Assembly: GCF_003286075.1 (NCBI RefSeq)
Contig: NZ_QLUV01000007.1
Coordinates: 85,169-149,168, forward strand
Length of the DNA stretch: 64,000 bases
Source: Paracoccus endophyticus
Lineage (GTDB): Bacteria > Pseudomonadota > Alphaproteobacteria > Rhodobacterales > Rhodobacteraceae
Reading direction: 5' to 3'
A program made the translations under genes and the position numbers. How positions within the stretch are numbered: the first letter of the stretch is position 1; every line of letters starts with the position of its first letter. Below, piece after piece: positions 31,023 to 43,346 of this stretch. The notes under the pieces are model-generated. The model had not been told where the DNA came from. It ran no database searches and saw nothing but the letters and a program-made list of their open reading frames with translations.

Positions 31023-31763
31023 ATGCCGGCCACGGTCCACACGATACGCTGCCTGACCGACAACTACGCCTATCTGGTGCAGGCGAGCGGGCAGACGGTG
31101 CTGATCGACGCGCCCGAGGCGGCGCCGATCCTGGCCGGGCTGGACCGGATCGGGGGGCGGCTGGACGCGATCCTGCTGACCCATCATCACGACGACCACA
31201 TCCAGGCGGTTCCCCGGATCGTCGCCGCGACCGGCGCGCAGGTCTGGGGCAACGGCGCCGACGCCCACCGCCTGCCGCCGCTGGACCGCGCGCTGTCGGC
31301 CGGCACGGACGTCGCGGCGTGCGGCGAGACGGTCGCGGTCCTCGACGTGCCCGGCCACACGGTCGGCCATGTCGCGTTTCATTTCCCCGCCTCCGGGCTG
31401 GTCTTCACCGCCGACAGCCTGATGGCGCTTGGCTGCGGCCGGCTGTTCGAGGGGACGGCCGCCCAGATGTGGGACAGCCTGTCGCGGCTGGCGGCCCTGC
31501 CCGACGACACGCTGGTCTGCTCGGGCCATGACTATTGCCGCGGGAACGGCGCCTTCGCCCTGTCGGTCGATCCGGGCAACGCCGCGCTGCGGGCGCGACT
31601 GGACGCGGTCACGGCGGGCCAGCGCCCCTGCTCGCCCGCGACGCTGGCCGAGGAAAAAGCGACGAACCCATTCCTGCGCGCGCGAGACCTGGCCCGCCCG
31701 GACGAGGACCCGCTGGCCGCCTTCGCGCGGCTTCGTGCGGGCAAGGACGGGTTCCGCGGCTGA
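31023..31763 (+). CDS. gloB: Hydroxyacylglutathione hydrolase (glyoxalase II)
   Basis: Glyoxalase II hydrolyses S-D-lactoylglutathione to lactate and glutathione, completing methylglyoxal detoxification. The 246-residue protein has the THHHDDH metal motif at residues 53-59, further ligands in DVPGHTVGH and in CSGHDYC, and a C-terminal helical domain with a conserved EEKATNPFLRA stretch that binds glutathione. The ATG at 31023 has a GGGGG box at 7 bp; a TTG at 31017 is the alternative. Confidence 0.93.
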   Translation: MPATVHTIRCLTDNYAYLVQASGQTVLIDAPEAAPILAGLDRIGGRLDAILLTHHHDDHIQAVPRIVAATGAQVWGNGADAHRLPPLDRALSAGTDVAACGETVAVLDVPGHTVGHVAFHFPASGLVFTADSLMALGCGRLFEGTAAQMWDSLSRLAALPDDTLVCSGHDYCRGNGAFALSVDPGNAALRARLDAVTAGQRPCSPATLAEEKATNPFLRARDLARPDEDPLAAFARLRAGKDGFRG

Positions 31764-31949
31764 CGGCTGCTTGAAATGCCCCGCGCGCGTGATCACATCT
31801 GCCTCAGCCGCCGCAGTTTCGCGCCCAAGCCGCAGAATACAGCTTGCGCTGCGCCGAAATGCACCGATCCTTAACTGTATCGTGACAGTCTGGTCAGGTG
31901 GGTCCCAGGTCGGGGTCCAGACCGCCAGCCGACTGACAGGAGCCGTCTC

Positions 31950-34268
<2,319 letters not shown>

Positions 34269-34636
34269 CGGGCACGCACCGGGGCGGCGAACTACGGCGC
34301 CGCCCGGGCGCAAGACAACGGGGAACGGGCGGCCCGGCCAAGGCCGCCCGTTTCGCCGGATGGCCCCGGGACGGCCCGTTGCCCGCAGGAACGATGGCGG
34401 ACCGGCCGTCGGGGGCGCTGCGACGCCCTGCCTCGGTCGCAAGGCGAATACGGCGTTGCCGCACAGGGACCGTCTGCCCGACTGCCGTCCCGGTGACGAC
34501 CGGCAATGGACCCGACCGCGCCCTTGCCGTTCCTGGCCCCCCTGCCGTACGTCATGCTGCCCGGACACCCATGGTCCTGTCGCATTTCTGTCACAGTTGC
34601 GTGGTTGAAGCAGGCACCCGACCAGCGAGGAACACG
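34269..34636. other. Intergenic region, 368 bp, clpA to PPK2
   Basis: Besides the hairpin at 34324-34353, I see no gene. Overlapping frames read only arginine/proline-rich shadow sequence. The PPK2 promoter presumably lies in the last 150 bp, but no convincing -35/-10 pair stands out. An AGGA box precedes the PPK2 ATG. Confidence 0.6.
34324..34353 (+). terminator. Hairpin terminator after clpA
   Basis: A perfect 11-bp inverted repeat, AACGGGCGGCC (34324-34334) and GGCCGCCCGTT (34342-34352), with a 7-nt loop, lies 56 bp beyond the clpA stop and ends in TTT. The stem is very stable, though the U tract is short. Confidence 0.65.
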
Positions 34637-35533
34637 ATGTCCGACGAACTCAACAGCCTCGCCCTGGACGAGGCGCTCGACGAGGACTTCGAGCTTGACC
34701 TCGAGGACGCGCTGATCCCCGCGCGACTCTCGGCGGAATACCGGGCGCTGCATCCCAATCCCCTGCCCCGGCAGATCTATTACCGAGAGCTTCTGCGGCT
34801 CCAGTCCGAGCTGATCAAGCTGCAGGACTGGGTCAGCCACCACAAGGAAAAGGTCGTCGTCCTCTTCGAGGGACGCGACAGCGCCGGCAAGGGCGGCGCG
34901 ATCAAGCGCATCACCCAGCGCCTGAACCCGCGCGTGGCCCGCGTCGTGGCCCTGCCCGCGCCCTCGGACCGCGAAAAGACCCAGTGGTACTTTCAGCGCT
35001 ATGTCCCGCACCTGCCCTCGGGCGGTGAGATCGTGCTGTTCGACCGCAGCTGGTACAACCGCTCGGGCGTCGAGCGGGTGATGGGGTTCGCGACCGAGGA
35101 CGAGGTCGAGCAGTTCTTCCGCGACGTCCCCGAGTTCGAGCGGATGCTGGTCCGATCCGGCATCCGGCTGGTGAAATACTGGTTCTCGATCACCGACGAG
35201 GAACAGCAGATGCGGTTCCTGATGCGCATCCACGATCCCCTGAAGCAGTGGAAGCTGTCGCCCATGGACCTGCAATCGCGCATCCGGTGGGAGGATTACA
35301 CCAAGGCCAAGGAGGACATGTTCGAGCGCACCTCGATCCCCGAGGCGCCGTGGTATATCGTGCCCGGCAACGACAAGAAGCGGGCGCGGCTGAACTGCAT
35401 GGACCACCTGCTGAGCCTGATCCCCTACACCGACGTTCCGAACACCCCCGTCACGCTGCCCGAGCGCGTGTTCAATCCCGACTATGAACGCGAGGTGCTG
35501 CCGCGCGATCTGTATGTGCCGGAGCGGTACTGA
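34637..35533 (+). CDS. ppk2: Polyphosphate kinase 2 (PPK2 family)
   Basis: PPK2 enzymes use polyphosphate to phosphorylate nucleoside di- or monophosphates, or the reverse. The 298-residue protein has an acidic N-terminal leader of about 30 residues, then Walker A GRDSAGKGG at residues 79-87, the Walker B/lid region FDRSWYNRSGVERVMGF near residue 134, and EDYTKAKEDMFERTS. It resembles single-domain class I PPK2, which favours NDP phosphorylation, but class assignment is inference. The TGA overlaps the next gene's ATG by one base. Confidence 0.93.
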   Translation: MSDELNSLALDEALDEDFELDLEDALIPARLSAEYRALHPNPLPRQIYYRELLRLQSELIKLQDWVSHHKEKVVVLFEGRDSAGKGGAIKRITQRLNPRVARVVALPAPSDREKTQWYFQRYVPHLPSGGEIVLFDRSWYNRSGVERVMGFATEDEVEQFFRDVPEFERMLVRSGIRLVKYWFSITDEEQQMRFLMRIHDPLKQWKLSPMDLQSRIRWEDYTKAKEDMFERTSIPEAPWYIVPGNDKKRARLNCMDHLLSLIPYTDVPNTPVTLPERVFNPDYEREVLPRDLYVPERY

Positions 35534-35832
35534 TGCCCAAGGGATACTGGGTCGCGCATGTGACCGTGAACGACCCGCTGGCCTACGAGGCCTATCGCCG
35601 CGCCAATGCCGCCGCCTTTCAGAAATACGGCGGCCGCTTCCTTGTGCGCGGGTCCGAGGGGCGCGTGGCCGAGGGCGAGATGCCCGGCCGCACCGTCGTC
35701 GTCGAATTCCCCAGTGTCGAAGCCGCCCATGCGTGCTATGACAGCCCGGAATACCGCCGGGCACTGGCGCTGCGACTACCGTGCAGCACGGCCAACCTGG
35801 CGATCTTTGCCGGATGGGACGCGAACAGTTGA
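35533..35832 (+). CDS. DUF1330 family protein
   Basis: The 99-residue protein has the typical DUF1330 pattern: MPKGYWVAHVTVNDPLAYEA at the start, FLVRGSEGRVAEGEMPGRTV in the middle and EFPSVEAAHACYDSPEYRRA, followed by the AIFAGWD end. The fold is a dimeric alpha/beta barrel; function is unknown. The ATG shares its A with the PPK2 stop, so the two are translated together. It may therefore act with polyphosphate metabolism, though no evidence shows this. Confidence 0.88.
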   Translation: MPKGYWVAHVTVNDPLAYEAYRRANAAAFQKYGGRFLVRGSEGRVAEGEMPGRTVVVEFPSVEAAHACYDSPEYRRALALRLPCSTANLAIFAGWDANS

Positions 35833-35887
35833 CATAGGTTTGCACGCACCATCTTGCGTCTTGCCGGTGCTTGGCTGAAATGGTGTC

Positions 35888-36382
35888 ATGTTCCGTAACC
35901 TGTTGACTCGCCTTTTCGCGCAAGACGCGCCCGACCAGCCCCTGGCCGCGGAGGATGCCGAACTGGCCGTGGCCGCCCTGCTGGTCAGGGTCGCGCGGGC
36001 CGATGACAGGTACGGTCCCGCCGAACGCGGCCGGATCGATCACCTGCTGGCGCGCCGTCGCCACCTGGACCCGTCCGCGGCGGCCGACCGCCGTGCCGCC
36101 GCCGAGATGATCGAGGCCGAGGCCCCGGACACCGTGCGGTTCACGCGCGCCATCAAGGACCGCATCCCCCTGGAGCGGCGGGTCGAGGTTGTCAGCGCGC
36201 TGTGGGACGTGGCGCTGGCCGACGGCCACCGCAGCGCCGAGGAGGACGCGGCCGTCCGCTTGGCCGCGAACCTGCTGGGCGTCAGCGACATGGAAAGCGC
36301 AACCGCCCGGCAGCAGGTCGAGCGAGAGCGCATGGATCATGCGCGCGCGCCCCTCGGGGCCGCCGTGGGCGACGGGGCCTGA
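35888..36382 (+). CDS. TerB family tellurite resistance protein
   Basis: The 164-residue helical protein matches COG4103/TerB-like proteins: an N-terminal stretch MFRNLLTRLFAQDAPDQPL, then repeated acidic metal-site-like helices LLVRVARADDRYGPAERGRI and ALWDVALADGHRSAEEDAAV. The paired DD/DG-x-x acidic residues are the usual TerB signature. No ter operon is adjacent, so the name reflects the fold rather than proven tellurite resistance. It lies 55 bp after the DUF1330 gene and may share its transcript. Confidence 0.82.
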   Translation: MFRNLLTRLFAQDAPDQPLAAEDAELAVAALLVRVARADDRYGPAERGRIDHLLARRRHLDPSAAADRRAAAEMIEAEAPDTVRFTRAIKDRIPLERRVEVVSALWDVALADGHRSAEEDAAVRLAANLLGVSDMESATARQQVERERMDHARAPLGAAVGDGA

Positions 36383-36791
36383 CCCTGGCCGCTGGACCGG
36401 GGCGTTGGCCCCTTCGCGGCTGATCCAGAGGCTCGCGCACCCTTGTCGTTTCATCGCATCCTGCCAGCTTGAAGAGGGTGCGCCGGCATGTCCGTGTCCA
36501 GCCGGGCGGCCGCACGCCCGGGCTGCCGCGGCACGTCCCTGACGGGCGGCCCTGGCGGGCCGACCCCCAGCCACCATGACCCACAACCCACCGCGATGAT
36601 CCCGGTTGCCGAGACGCGGCCCGCCTGCGGCCAGCGCCGGGACCATCGCGAGGCGCCTGCCGCACATGGCAGGCGCCGTGTCCTCAAGGGGGGCAACGAG
36701 ATCGGCAGTGGCCGGGCGGCTGGACGGCTTTCGCGGATGCGCGGCACGGCCGATCCGCGGCCGAACCCCCTTTCCTTTGCGCCATGGCGGG
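36383..36791. other. Intergenic region, about 410 bp, before the leuA control region
   Basis: No gene is supported between TerB and the leader. Open frames here have arginine/proline-rich shadow translations and no ribosome-binding sites. The last part (36760-36791) runs into the proposed leuA promoter. Confidence 0.5.
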
Positions 36792-36797
36792 GTATAG
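36792..36797 (+). promoter_or_regulatory. Candidate -10 element of the leuA transcript
   Basis: TATAGT lies 8 bp before the leader ATG. The matching -35 region (36769-36774, CCTTTC) is poor. If this -10 is used, transcription would begin within a base or two of the leader ATG, making the leader ORF leaderless. Confidence 0.35.
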
Positions 36798-36805
36798 TCG
36801 CTGCC

Positions 36806-36910
36806 ATGGCGCGAACCCGCATCCTTGCCTCGACCTCTGCCGTGGGCGCCCCCTGGGGCGGCGCGCGGGTCGTGACCCTTCGCGGCCTGCTGCTTCTTAC
36901 GCTGCGCTGA
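36806..36910 (+). CDS. Leucine-rich leader peptide for leuA (attenuator)
   Basis: A 34-codon ORF lies just ahead of leuA. Its 3' end reads TLRGLLLLTLR, with six leucine codons among the last eleven sense codons (CTT, then CTG CTG CTT CTT at 36887-36898, then CTG). This is the layout of an amino-acid leader peptide where ribosome stalling senses charged tRNA-Leu. No Shine-Dalgarno sequence precedes the ATG. The stop is 73 bp before leuA. Complementary segments able to form two exclusive structures follow (next entry). Leucine attenuators before leuA are known in proteobacteria; this instance is inferred from sequence only. Confidence 0.7.
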   Translation: MARTRILASTSAVGAPWGGARVVTLRGLLLLTLR

Positions 36911-36954
36911 GCGGGTCCCGCCGGGCCGCCGCTCGACTGGCGCAGCGCCCGGCG
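36900..36954 (+). promoter_or_regulatory. Alternative RNA structures of the leuA attenuator
   Basis: Two 8-bp perfect pairings compete. Segment a, CGCTGCGC (36900-36907, the last leader codons), can pair with GCGCAGCG (36940-36947). Segment b, CGCCGGGC (36919-36926), can pair with GCCCGGCG (36947-36954). The order a-b-a'-b' makes them mutually exclusive. A ribosome reaching the stop at 36908-36910 would mask a and favour b:b'. No U tract follows b', so termination may need Rho, or the control may act on leuA translation. Confidence 0.55.
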
Positions 36955-36983
36955 ATCCCCAGACCAGCCAGAAAGAAGCCCCC

Positions 36984-38558
36984 ATGACCCCGACCCACGA
37001 TCCCAGCCGCGTCCTGATCTTCGACACCACCCTGCGCGACGGCGAACAATCGCCCGGCGCCACCATGTCCCATGCCGAGAAACTGGAAATCGCCCAGATG
37101 CTGGACGAGATGGGCGTGGACATCATCGAGGCGGGCTTTCCCATCGCGTCCGAGGGCGACTTTGCCGCCGTCAGCGACATCGCCCGGCAGGCCCGCAACG
37201 CCGTGATCTGCGGCCTTGCCCGCGCCCAGATCCCCGACATCGACCGCTGCTGGGAGGCGGTGAGGCATGCGCGCCAGCCGCGCATCCACACCTTCATCGG
37301 CACCTCGCCCCTGCACCGCGCCATTCCGAACCTGGACATGGACCAGATGGCGGATCGCATCCACCAGACGGTGACCCATGCCCGCAACCTGTGCGACAAC
37401 GTCCAGTGGTCGCCCATGGACGCGACCCGGACCGAGCACGACTATCTGTGCCGCGTCGTGGAAATCGCCATCAAGGCCGGCGCCACCACGATCAACATCC
37501 CCGACACCGTCGGCTATACCGCGCCCCGCGAATCCGCCGCCCTGATTGCCATGCTGCTGGACCGGGTGCCCGGCGCCGACAGGGTGGTCTTTGCGACCCA
37601 CTGCCACGACGACCTGGGCATGGCGACCGCCAACAGCCTGGCCGCGGTCGAGGCGGGCGCGCGCCAGATCGAATGCACCATCAACGGCCTGGGCGAACGC
37701 GCCGGCAACACCGCGCTGGAGGAGGTGGTGATGGCGCTGAAGGTGCGCCACGACATCATGCCCTTCACCACCGGCGTCGACACCCGCAAGATCATGGGCA
37801 TTTCCCGCCGCGTGTCGCAGGTGTCGGGCTTTCCGGTGCAGTTCAACAAGGCGATCGTCGGCAAGAACGCCTTCCTGCACGAATCCGGCATCCACCAGGA
37901 CGGCGTGCTGAAGAACGTCGAGACGTTCGAGATCATGCGCCCCGCCGACATCGGCCTGAACGAGGCCAACATCGCCATGGGCAAGCATTCCGGCCGCGCC
38001 GCGCTGCGGGCAAAGCTGGCCGACCTGGGCTATGAGCTGGGGGACAACCAGCTCAAAGACGTGTTCGTGCGCTTCAAGGCGCTGGCCGACCGCAAGAAGG
38101 AGGTCTATGACGACGACCTTGTCGCGCTGGTGCAGGACAGCGCCGCAAACACCGACAGCGACTTCCTGCAGGTCAGGACGCTGCGCGTGGTCTGCGGCGG
38201 CGGCGAGCCGGCGACCGCCACGCTGACGATGGTGGTGGGCGACGCCGACCGCACGGTCGAGATGCGGGGCGACGGCCCGGTGGACGCGGCGTTCAACTGC
38301 GTGAACGCGCTGTTCCCCCACAGCGCGACCTTGCAGCTGTATCAGGTCCATGCCGTGACCGAGGGCACGGACGCGCAGGCCACCGTCAGCGTCCGGCTGG
38401 AGGAGGACGGCCGCATCGCCACGGGCCAGGCCGCCGACACCGACACGATCCTGGCCAGCGTCAAGGCCTATGTCGGGGCGCTGAACCGGCTGAAGGTGCG
38501 CCGCGAAAAGACCGCGCCCGACAGCGACACCAAGTCGATCAGCATGTATTCCCCGTGA
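36984..38558 (+). CDS. leuA: 2-isopropylmalate synthase
   Basis: LeuA condenses acetyl-CoA and 2-ketoisovalerate, the first committed step of leucine synthesis, and is inhibited by leucine. The 524-residue protein has the catalytic TIM barrel with [12 protein letters not shown] at residues 14-25, the metal-binding THCHDDLG near residue 205, and [14 protein letters not shown]. The C-terminal part (about 380-510) is the leucine-binding regulatory domain. A leader peptide with leucine codons precedes it, so control is probably both allosteric and by attenuation. Confidence 0.96.
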   Translation: MTPTHDPSRVLIFDTTLRDGEQSPGATMSHAEKLEIAQMLDEMGVDIIEAGFPIASEGDFAAVSDIARQARNAVICGLARAQIPDIDRCWEAVRHARQPRIHTFIGTSPLHRAIPNLDMDQMADRIHQTVTHARNLCDNVQWSPMDATRTEHDYLCRVVEIAIKAGATTINIPDTVGYTAPRESAALIAMLLDRVPGADRVVFATHCHDDLGMATANSLAAVEAGARQIECTINGLGERAGNTALEEVVMALKVRHDIMPFTTGVDTRKIMGISRRVSQVSGFPVQFNKAIVGKNAFLHESGIHQDGVLKNVETFEIMRPADIGLNEANIAMGKHSGRAALRAKLADLGYELGDNQLKDVFVRFKALADRKKEVYDDDLVALVQDSAANTDSDFLQVRTLRVVCGGGEPATATLTMVVGDADRTVEMRGDGPVDAAFNCVNALFPHSATLQLYQVHAVTEGTDAQATVSVRLEEDGRIATGQAADTDTILASVKAYVGALNRLKVRREKTAPDSDTKSISMYSP

Positions 38559-38755
38559 TCCCCGGCCGCCCGGCCGCATGGCGGGGCACCCTGTGCCCGG
38601 CGCCTGAAAGGGGGCGGGTCTGCGCCTGCCCTGTCCGGCAAGTCTGCCGCCAGGGGTTCCCCCGCCGGTTGCGACCCCCTATAGGGAACGTCGCTTGGTC
38701 AGGTCGCGGACGACTCGTGCGGCGGGCATCGACCGGAAAAGAAAAACGCGGCTGA

Positions 38756-39802
<1,047 letters not shown>

Positions 39803-39813
39803 GGCCGCCTGCG

Positions 39814-40848
39814 ATGGCGCGCCGCGGCTACGACTATGCCACGCCGGTGCGCCGGATTCTGGTGGCGCTGCTGGTGCTGGCGCTGCTGGTGCTGCTGGTG
39901 TTCTGGCGCATCGACAGCCCGCGCGCGGAACGCATGCGGGCGGCCTTCGTGGACCGCTTCGTTCCGTCCTTTGACTGGGTGATGGCCCCGGTCACGCGGA
40001 TCAGCCGCATGGTGACGGGGTTCCAGTCCTATGCGCGGCTTTATGAGCAGAACCAGGACCTGCGGCGCGAGCTGCAGAAGATGTCGGCCTGGAAAGAGGC
40101 CGCCGTCCAGCTTGAACAGGAAAACGCCAAGCTGCTGGCCCAGAACAACGTCCGCATCGATCCCGCGCTGACCAGCGTGTCGGGCGTGGTGATGACCGAC
40201 AGCGGCACCGCGTTCCGCCAGTCGGTGCTGCTGAACGTGGGTGCGCGCGATGGCATTCTGGACGGATGGGCCACGATGGACGGGCTGGGGCTGGTCGGGC
40301 GCATCTCGGGGGTGGGCCAGTCCACCAGCCGCGTCATGCTGCTGACCGACCCGTCGTCGCGGCTGCCGGTGACGATCCAGCCCTCGGGGCAGCACGCGCT
40401 GCTGACGGGGGACAACAGCGCCCTGCCGGTTCTCGATTTCCTCGAAAGCCCCGAGGATGTCCGCCCCGGCGACCGGGTGATCAGCTCGGGCGACGGCGGG
40501 CTGTTCCCGCCGGGGCTGCTGGTCGGCCAGGCGGTGCTGGCGTCGGACGGGCGGATGCGCGTCCGGCTGGCCGCCGACTATGGCCGGCTGGAGTTCCTGC
40601 GCGTCCTGCGCAGCCACGCGGCCGAGGATCTGTCCGACACCGGCGCGCTGATCCCGCCGCCGCGCCCCGGCTTCATCGGTCCGCCGATGCCGCAGCCCGC
40701 CGGACCGTCGTCGATCCCGCCCGCGACGACGGCCGAGGGGCCGCCCCAGCCGGATGCCGCCAGCCGCGCCGCGGCCGCCGCCAGCGCCCCCGCCCCCGCC
40801 GTGCCGCCCGCCCCGCAGTCCCCGCGCGAGGCCGACAGCAATGATTGA
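39814..40848 (+). CDS. mreC: Rod shape-determining protein MreC
   Basis: MreC is a bitopic periplasmic scaffold of the elongasome. The 344-residue protein has one membrane anchor at about residues 10-31, a coiled coil at about 65-115 (ELQKMSAWKEAAVQLEQENA), then two beta-barrel subdomains containing SVLLNVGARDGILDGW and DRVISSGDGGLFPPGLLVG. The last 65 residues are an Ala/Pro-rich, probably disordered tail. Its stop overlaps the mreD start by 8 bp. Confidence 0.93.
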   Translation: MARRGYDYATPVRRILVALLVLALLVLLVFWRIDSPRAERMRAAFVDRFVPSFDWVMAPVTRISRMVTGFQSYARLYEQNQDLRRELQKMSAWKEAAVQLEQENAKLLAQNNVRIDPALTSVSGVVMTDSGTAFRQSVLLNVGARDGILDGWATMDGLGLVGRISGVGQSTSRVMLLTDPSSRLPVTIQPSGQHALLTGDNSALPVLDFLESPEDVRPGDRVISSGDGGLFPPGLLVGQAVLASDGRMRVRLAADYGRLEFLRVLRSHAAEDLSDTGALIPPPRPGFIGPPMPQPAGPSSIPPATTAEGPPQPDAASRAAAAASAPAPAVPPAPQSPREADSND

Positions 40849-41383
40849 CCCGGCCCGCGGGCGCCGGCTGTGGGGGCTGGCCGGCTATGTCGGGATCAGC
40901 CTTGCCATCCTGATCCTCGCGCTGCTGCCCCTGGCGCCCGGACGGGTCGGCTGGCCCGGCCCGGACCTGCTGACGGCGCTGACGCTGGCCTGGGTGCTGC
41001 GCCGGCCCGAACAGGTGCCGGTCCTGGTGATCGCCGCGCTGGCGCTGACCGCGGACGTGCTGCTGATGCGGCCGATCGGGCTGGGCGCGGTGATCCTGGT
41101 CGTCGGGTCCGAGGCCGCACGACTGCGCGAGCATCGTTGGCGAGAGCAGAGGTTTCTGGTTGAATGGCTGGGCGTGGGCACCTTGATGGGGTTGATGATG
41201 CTGGCCGACCGGGTCCTGCGGACGATCCTCGCGGTGCCGCAGACGCTGGCGCCGATGCCGCCGCTGGGCCAGGACCTGCTGCGACTGATCGCCACGGTCG
41301 CGGCCTATCCGCTGGTGGTCTGGCTGGCCCGCACCCTGGTCGGGCTGCGCCGCGCCGCGCCCGGCGAAACCGAACCGGTCTGA
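40841..41383 (+). CDS. mreD: Rod shape-determining protein MreD
   Basis: The 180-residue integral membrane protein has five or six hydrophobic spans (for example VGISLAILILALLPLAPG and VPVLVIAALALTADVLLMRP) and is placed exactly where mreD lies, overlapping mreC by 8 bp and 7 bp before mrdA. MreD sequences diverge quickly, so the identity rests on topology plus position. It completes the MreBCD membrane complex. Confidence 0.88.
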   Translation: MIDPARGRRLWGLAGYVGISLAILILALLPLAPGRVGWPGPDLLTALTLAWVLRRPEQVPVLVIAALALTADVLLMRPIGLGAVILVVGSEAARLREHRWREQRFLVEWLGVGTLMGLMMLADRVLRTILAVPQTLAPMPPLGQDLLRLIATVAAYPLVVWLARTLVGLRRAAPGETEPV

Positions 41384-41390
41384 CGCTGCC

Positions 41391-43337
41391 ATGAAGAAAT
41401 CCGCCCGCGAGATCGTCGAAAGCAGCCGCAGCATCACCCGCCGGGGCCTGATGCTGGGCGGCATTCAAGCCGCCGTGGTCGCCACGCTGGGCTGGCGGCT
41501 GAAGACCATGCAGCTGGACCGCGCCCACGAGTTCCGCCTTCTCAGCGACGGCAACTCGATCAAGCTGCGGCTGCTGCCGCCGGCGCGCGGGCTGATCCAT
41601 GACCGCAACGGCATCGTCATCGCGGGCAACGAGGCGAACTATCGCGCCACCATCACGCGCGAGGAGGCGGGCGACCCCGCCGTCGTCATCGCGCGGCTGC
41701 GTCACCTGATCCCCATGACCGACACCGCCGTCGCGGCGCTGCTGGCCGACATCGGCCGGCGCAGCGCCATCACGCCCGTCGTCGTGGCGGACCGGCTGAC
41801 CTGGGACCAGTTCGCCTCGATCGCGATCAACGCCCCTGCCCTGCCCGGCGTCACGCCGGGATCCGGCCTGTCGCGCAGCTATCCGCGCGGCGGCGACTTT
41901 GCCCATGTGCTGGGCTATGTCGGCCCGGTCAGCGATTACGACCTGTCCAAGATCGAGAATCCCGACCCGGTGCTGATGCTGCCTGAGTTCCAACTGGGCA
42001 AGCTGGGCGTCGAGGCCAAGCTGGAGCCGCAGTTGCGCGGCAAGGCCGGCACCCGCAAGGTCGAGGTGAACAGCGCCGGGCGCGAGATGCGCGAGTTGGA
42101 ACGGATCGAGGGCGAGCAGGGCGCGACGGTGCAGATGACGCTGGACGCGCCCCTGCAGAACTTCGCCATCCAGCGCCTGGGCGAGGAAAGTGCTGCCGCC
42201 GTCGTGCTGGACGTGCAGACCGGCGACATCCTGGCCAGCGCCTCGGCCCCGACTTTTGACCCCAACCTGTTCGTCCGCGGCATCTCGGGTGCCGATTACC
42301 GGGCGCTGATGGAACATGACCACCGCCCCCTGGCCGACAAGACCGTCCAGGGGGTCTATCCGCCGGGGTCCACCTTCAAGATGGTCACGCTGCTGGCGGG
42401 GCTGGACGCGGGCGTCATCGACGGGGGATCGCATTTCTACTGCCCCGGCTATACCACCGTCGCGGGCCGGCGCTTTCACTGCTGGAGCAGGGGCGGCCAC
42501 GGCTCGGTCGGGCCGGTGCAAAGCCTGGAACGGTCATGCGACGTCTTCTATTACGAGCTGGCGCAGAAGCTGGGGATCGACCGCATCGCAGCCATGGCCC
42601 GCAGGCTGGGGATCGGGGTGCGCCATGATCTGCCGATGTCGGCCATTGCGGAAGGCATCGCCCCCGACCGCGCGTGGAAGAAGGCGCGCTATGACCAGGA
42701 CTGGCAGGTCGGGGATTCCATCAACTCGTCCATCGGGCAGGGCTATGTCCTGGCCTCGCCGCTGCAACTGGCAGTGATGACGGCGCGAGTCGCCACCGGG
42801 CGCGAGGTCCGCCCCAGGCTGGTGCGCGCCATCGACGGCGCGGCCGTGCCGGCCGATGCCTTTGCCGACCTGGGCCTGGCGGGCGCGCATCTGGACATCG
42901 CGCGCGCCGGCATGGACGCGGTGATGAACGGGGACCGGGGAACGGCCGGGAAATCGCGGATCGTGGCGCCGGAATGGCGGATGGCGGGCAAGACCGGCAC
43001 CAGCCAGGTCCGCAACATCACGGCGGCCGAACGGGCGCGGGGCGTGATCTCGAACGACCAGTTGCCGTGGGAACGGCGCGACCATGCGCTGTTCGTCTGC
43101 TATGCCCCCGTCGAGGCGCCGCGCTATGCCGTGTCGGTCGTGGTCGAGCATGGCGGCGGCGGCTCGGCCGTCGCAGCCCCCGTGGCGCGCGACATCCTGC
43201 TGTTTGCGCTGGCGGGCGGTCTTCCGCCGCTGGACGCCTATCCGCCCGGACAGCGCGACGGCATCGCCGAGATGCAGGCGCGGATGCGGCTGGCCCCCGT
43301 CCCGGTCGCGCAGGCCGCCGGCCGGGCCAGGGCATAG
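41391..43337 (+). CDS. mrdA: Penicillin-binding protein 2 (elongasome transpeptidase)
   Basis: PBP2 cross-links peptidoglycan during cell elongation together with RodA. The 648-residue protein has a cytoplasmic start with a membrane anchor near residues 20-35, a dimerisation/pedestal domain, and a transpeptidase domain with the serine motif STFK (S327), SCD near residue 383, and KTGT (K534). The C-terminus is short and Ala/Arg-rich. It lies in the usual place between mreD and rodA. Confidence 0.96.
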   Translation: MKKSAREIVESSRSITRRGLMLGGIQAAVVATLGWRLKTMQLDRAHEFRLLSDGNSIKLRLLPPARGLIHDRNGIVIAGNEANYRATITREEAGDPAVVIARLRHLIPMTDTAVAALLADIGRRSAITPVVVADRLTWDQFASIAINAPALPGVTPGSGLSRSYPRGGDFAHVLGYVGPVSDYDLSKIENPDPVLMLPEFQLGKLGVEAKLEPQLRGKAGTRKVEVNSAGREMRELERIEGEQGATVQMTLDAPLQNFAIQRLGEESAAAVVLDVQTGDILASASAPTFDPNLFVRGISGADYRALMEHDHRPLADKTVQGVYPPGSTFKMVTLLAGLDAGVIDGGSHFYCPGYTTVAGRRFHCWSRGGHGSVGPVQSLERSCDVFYYELAQKLGIDRIAAMARRLGIGVRHDLPMSAIAEGIAPDRAWKKARYDQDWQVGDSINSSIGQGYVLASPLQLAVMTARVATGREVRPRLVRAIDGAAVPADAFADLGLAGAHLDIARAGMDAVMNGDRGTAGKSRIVAPEWRMAGKTGTSQVRNITAAERARGVISNDQLPWERRDHALFVCYAPVEAPRYAVSVVVEHGGGGSAVAAPVARDILLFALAGGLPPLDAYPPGQRDGIAEMQARMRLAPVPVAQAAGRARA

Positions 43338-43346
43338 GGGGTTGGG

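Noticed and set aside
31769..31799. CTTGAAA followed by CACATCT upstream of clpA, resembling a heat-shock sigma-32 promoter
   Set aside because: The spacing (17 bp between the two boxes) does not fit the usual heat-shock promoter spacing and the -10 match is poor.
36451..36822. A 123-codon minus-strand ORF in the gap before leuA
   Set aside because: No ribosome-binding site, Arg/Pro-rich translation, and it overlaps the proposed leader region.
34292..37417. A 1041-codon open frame on the minus strand
   Set aside because: It runs antisense to PPK2, TerB and leuA, its translation is low-complexity Arg/Gly/His, and the plus-strand genes are clear. Long shadow frames are expected at this GC content.
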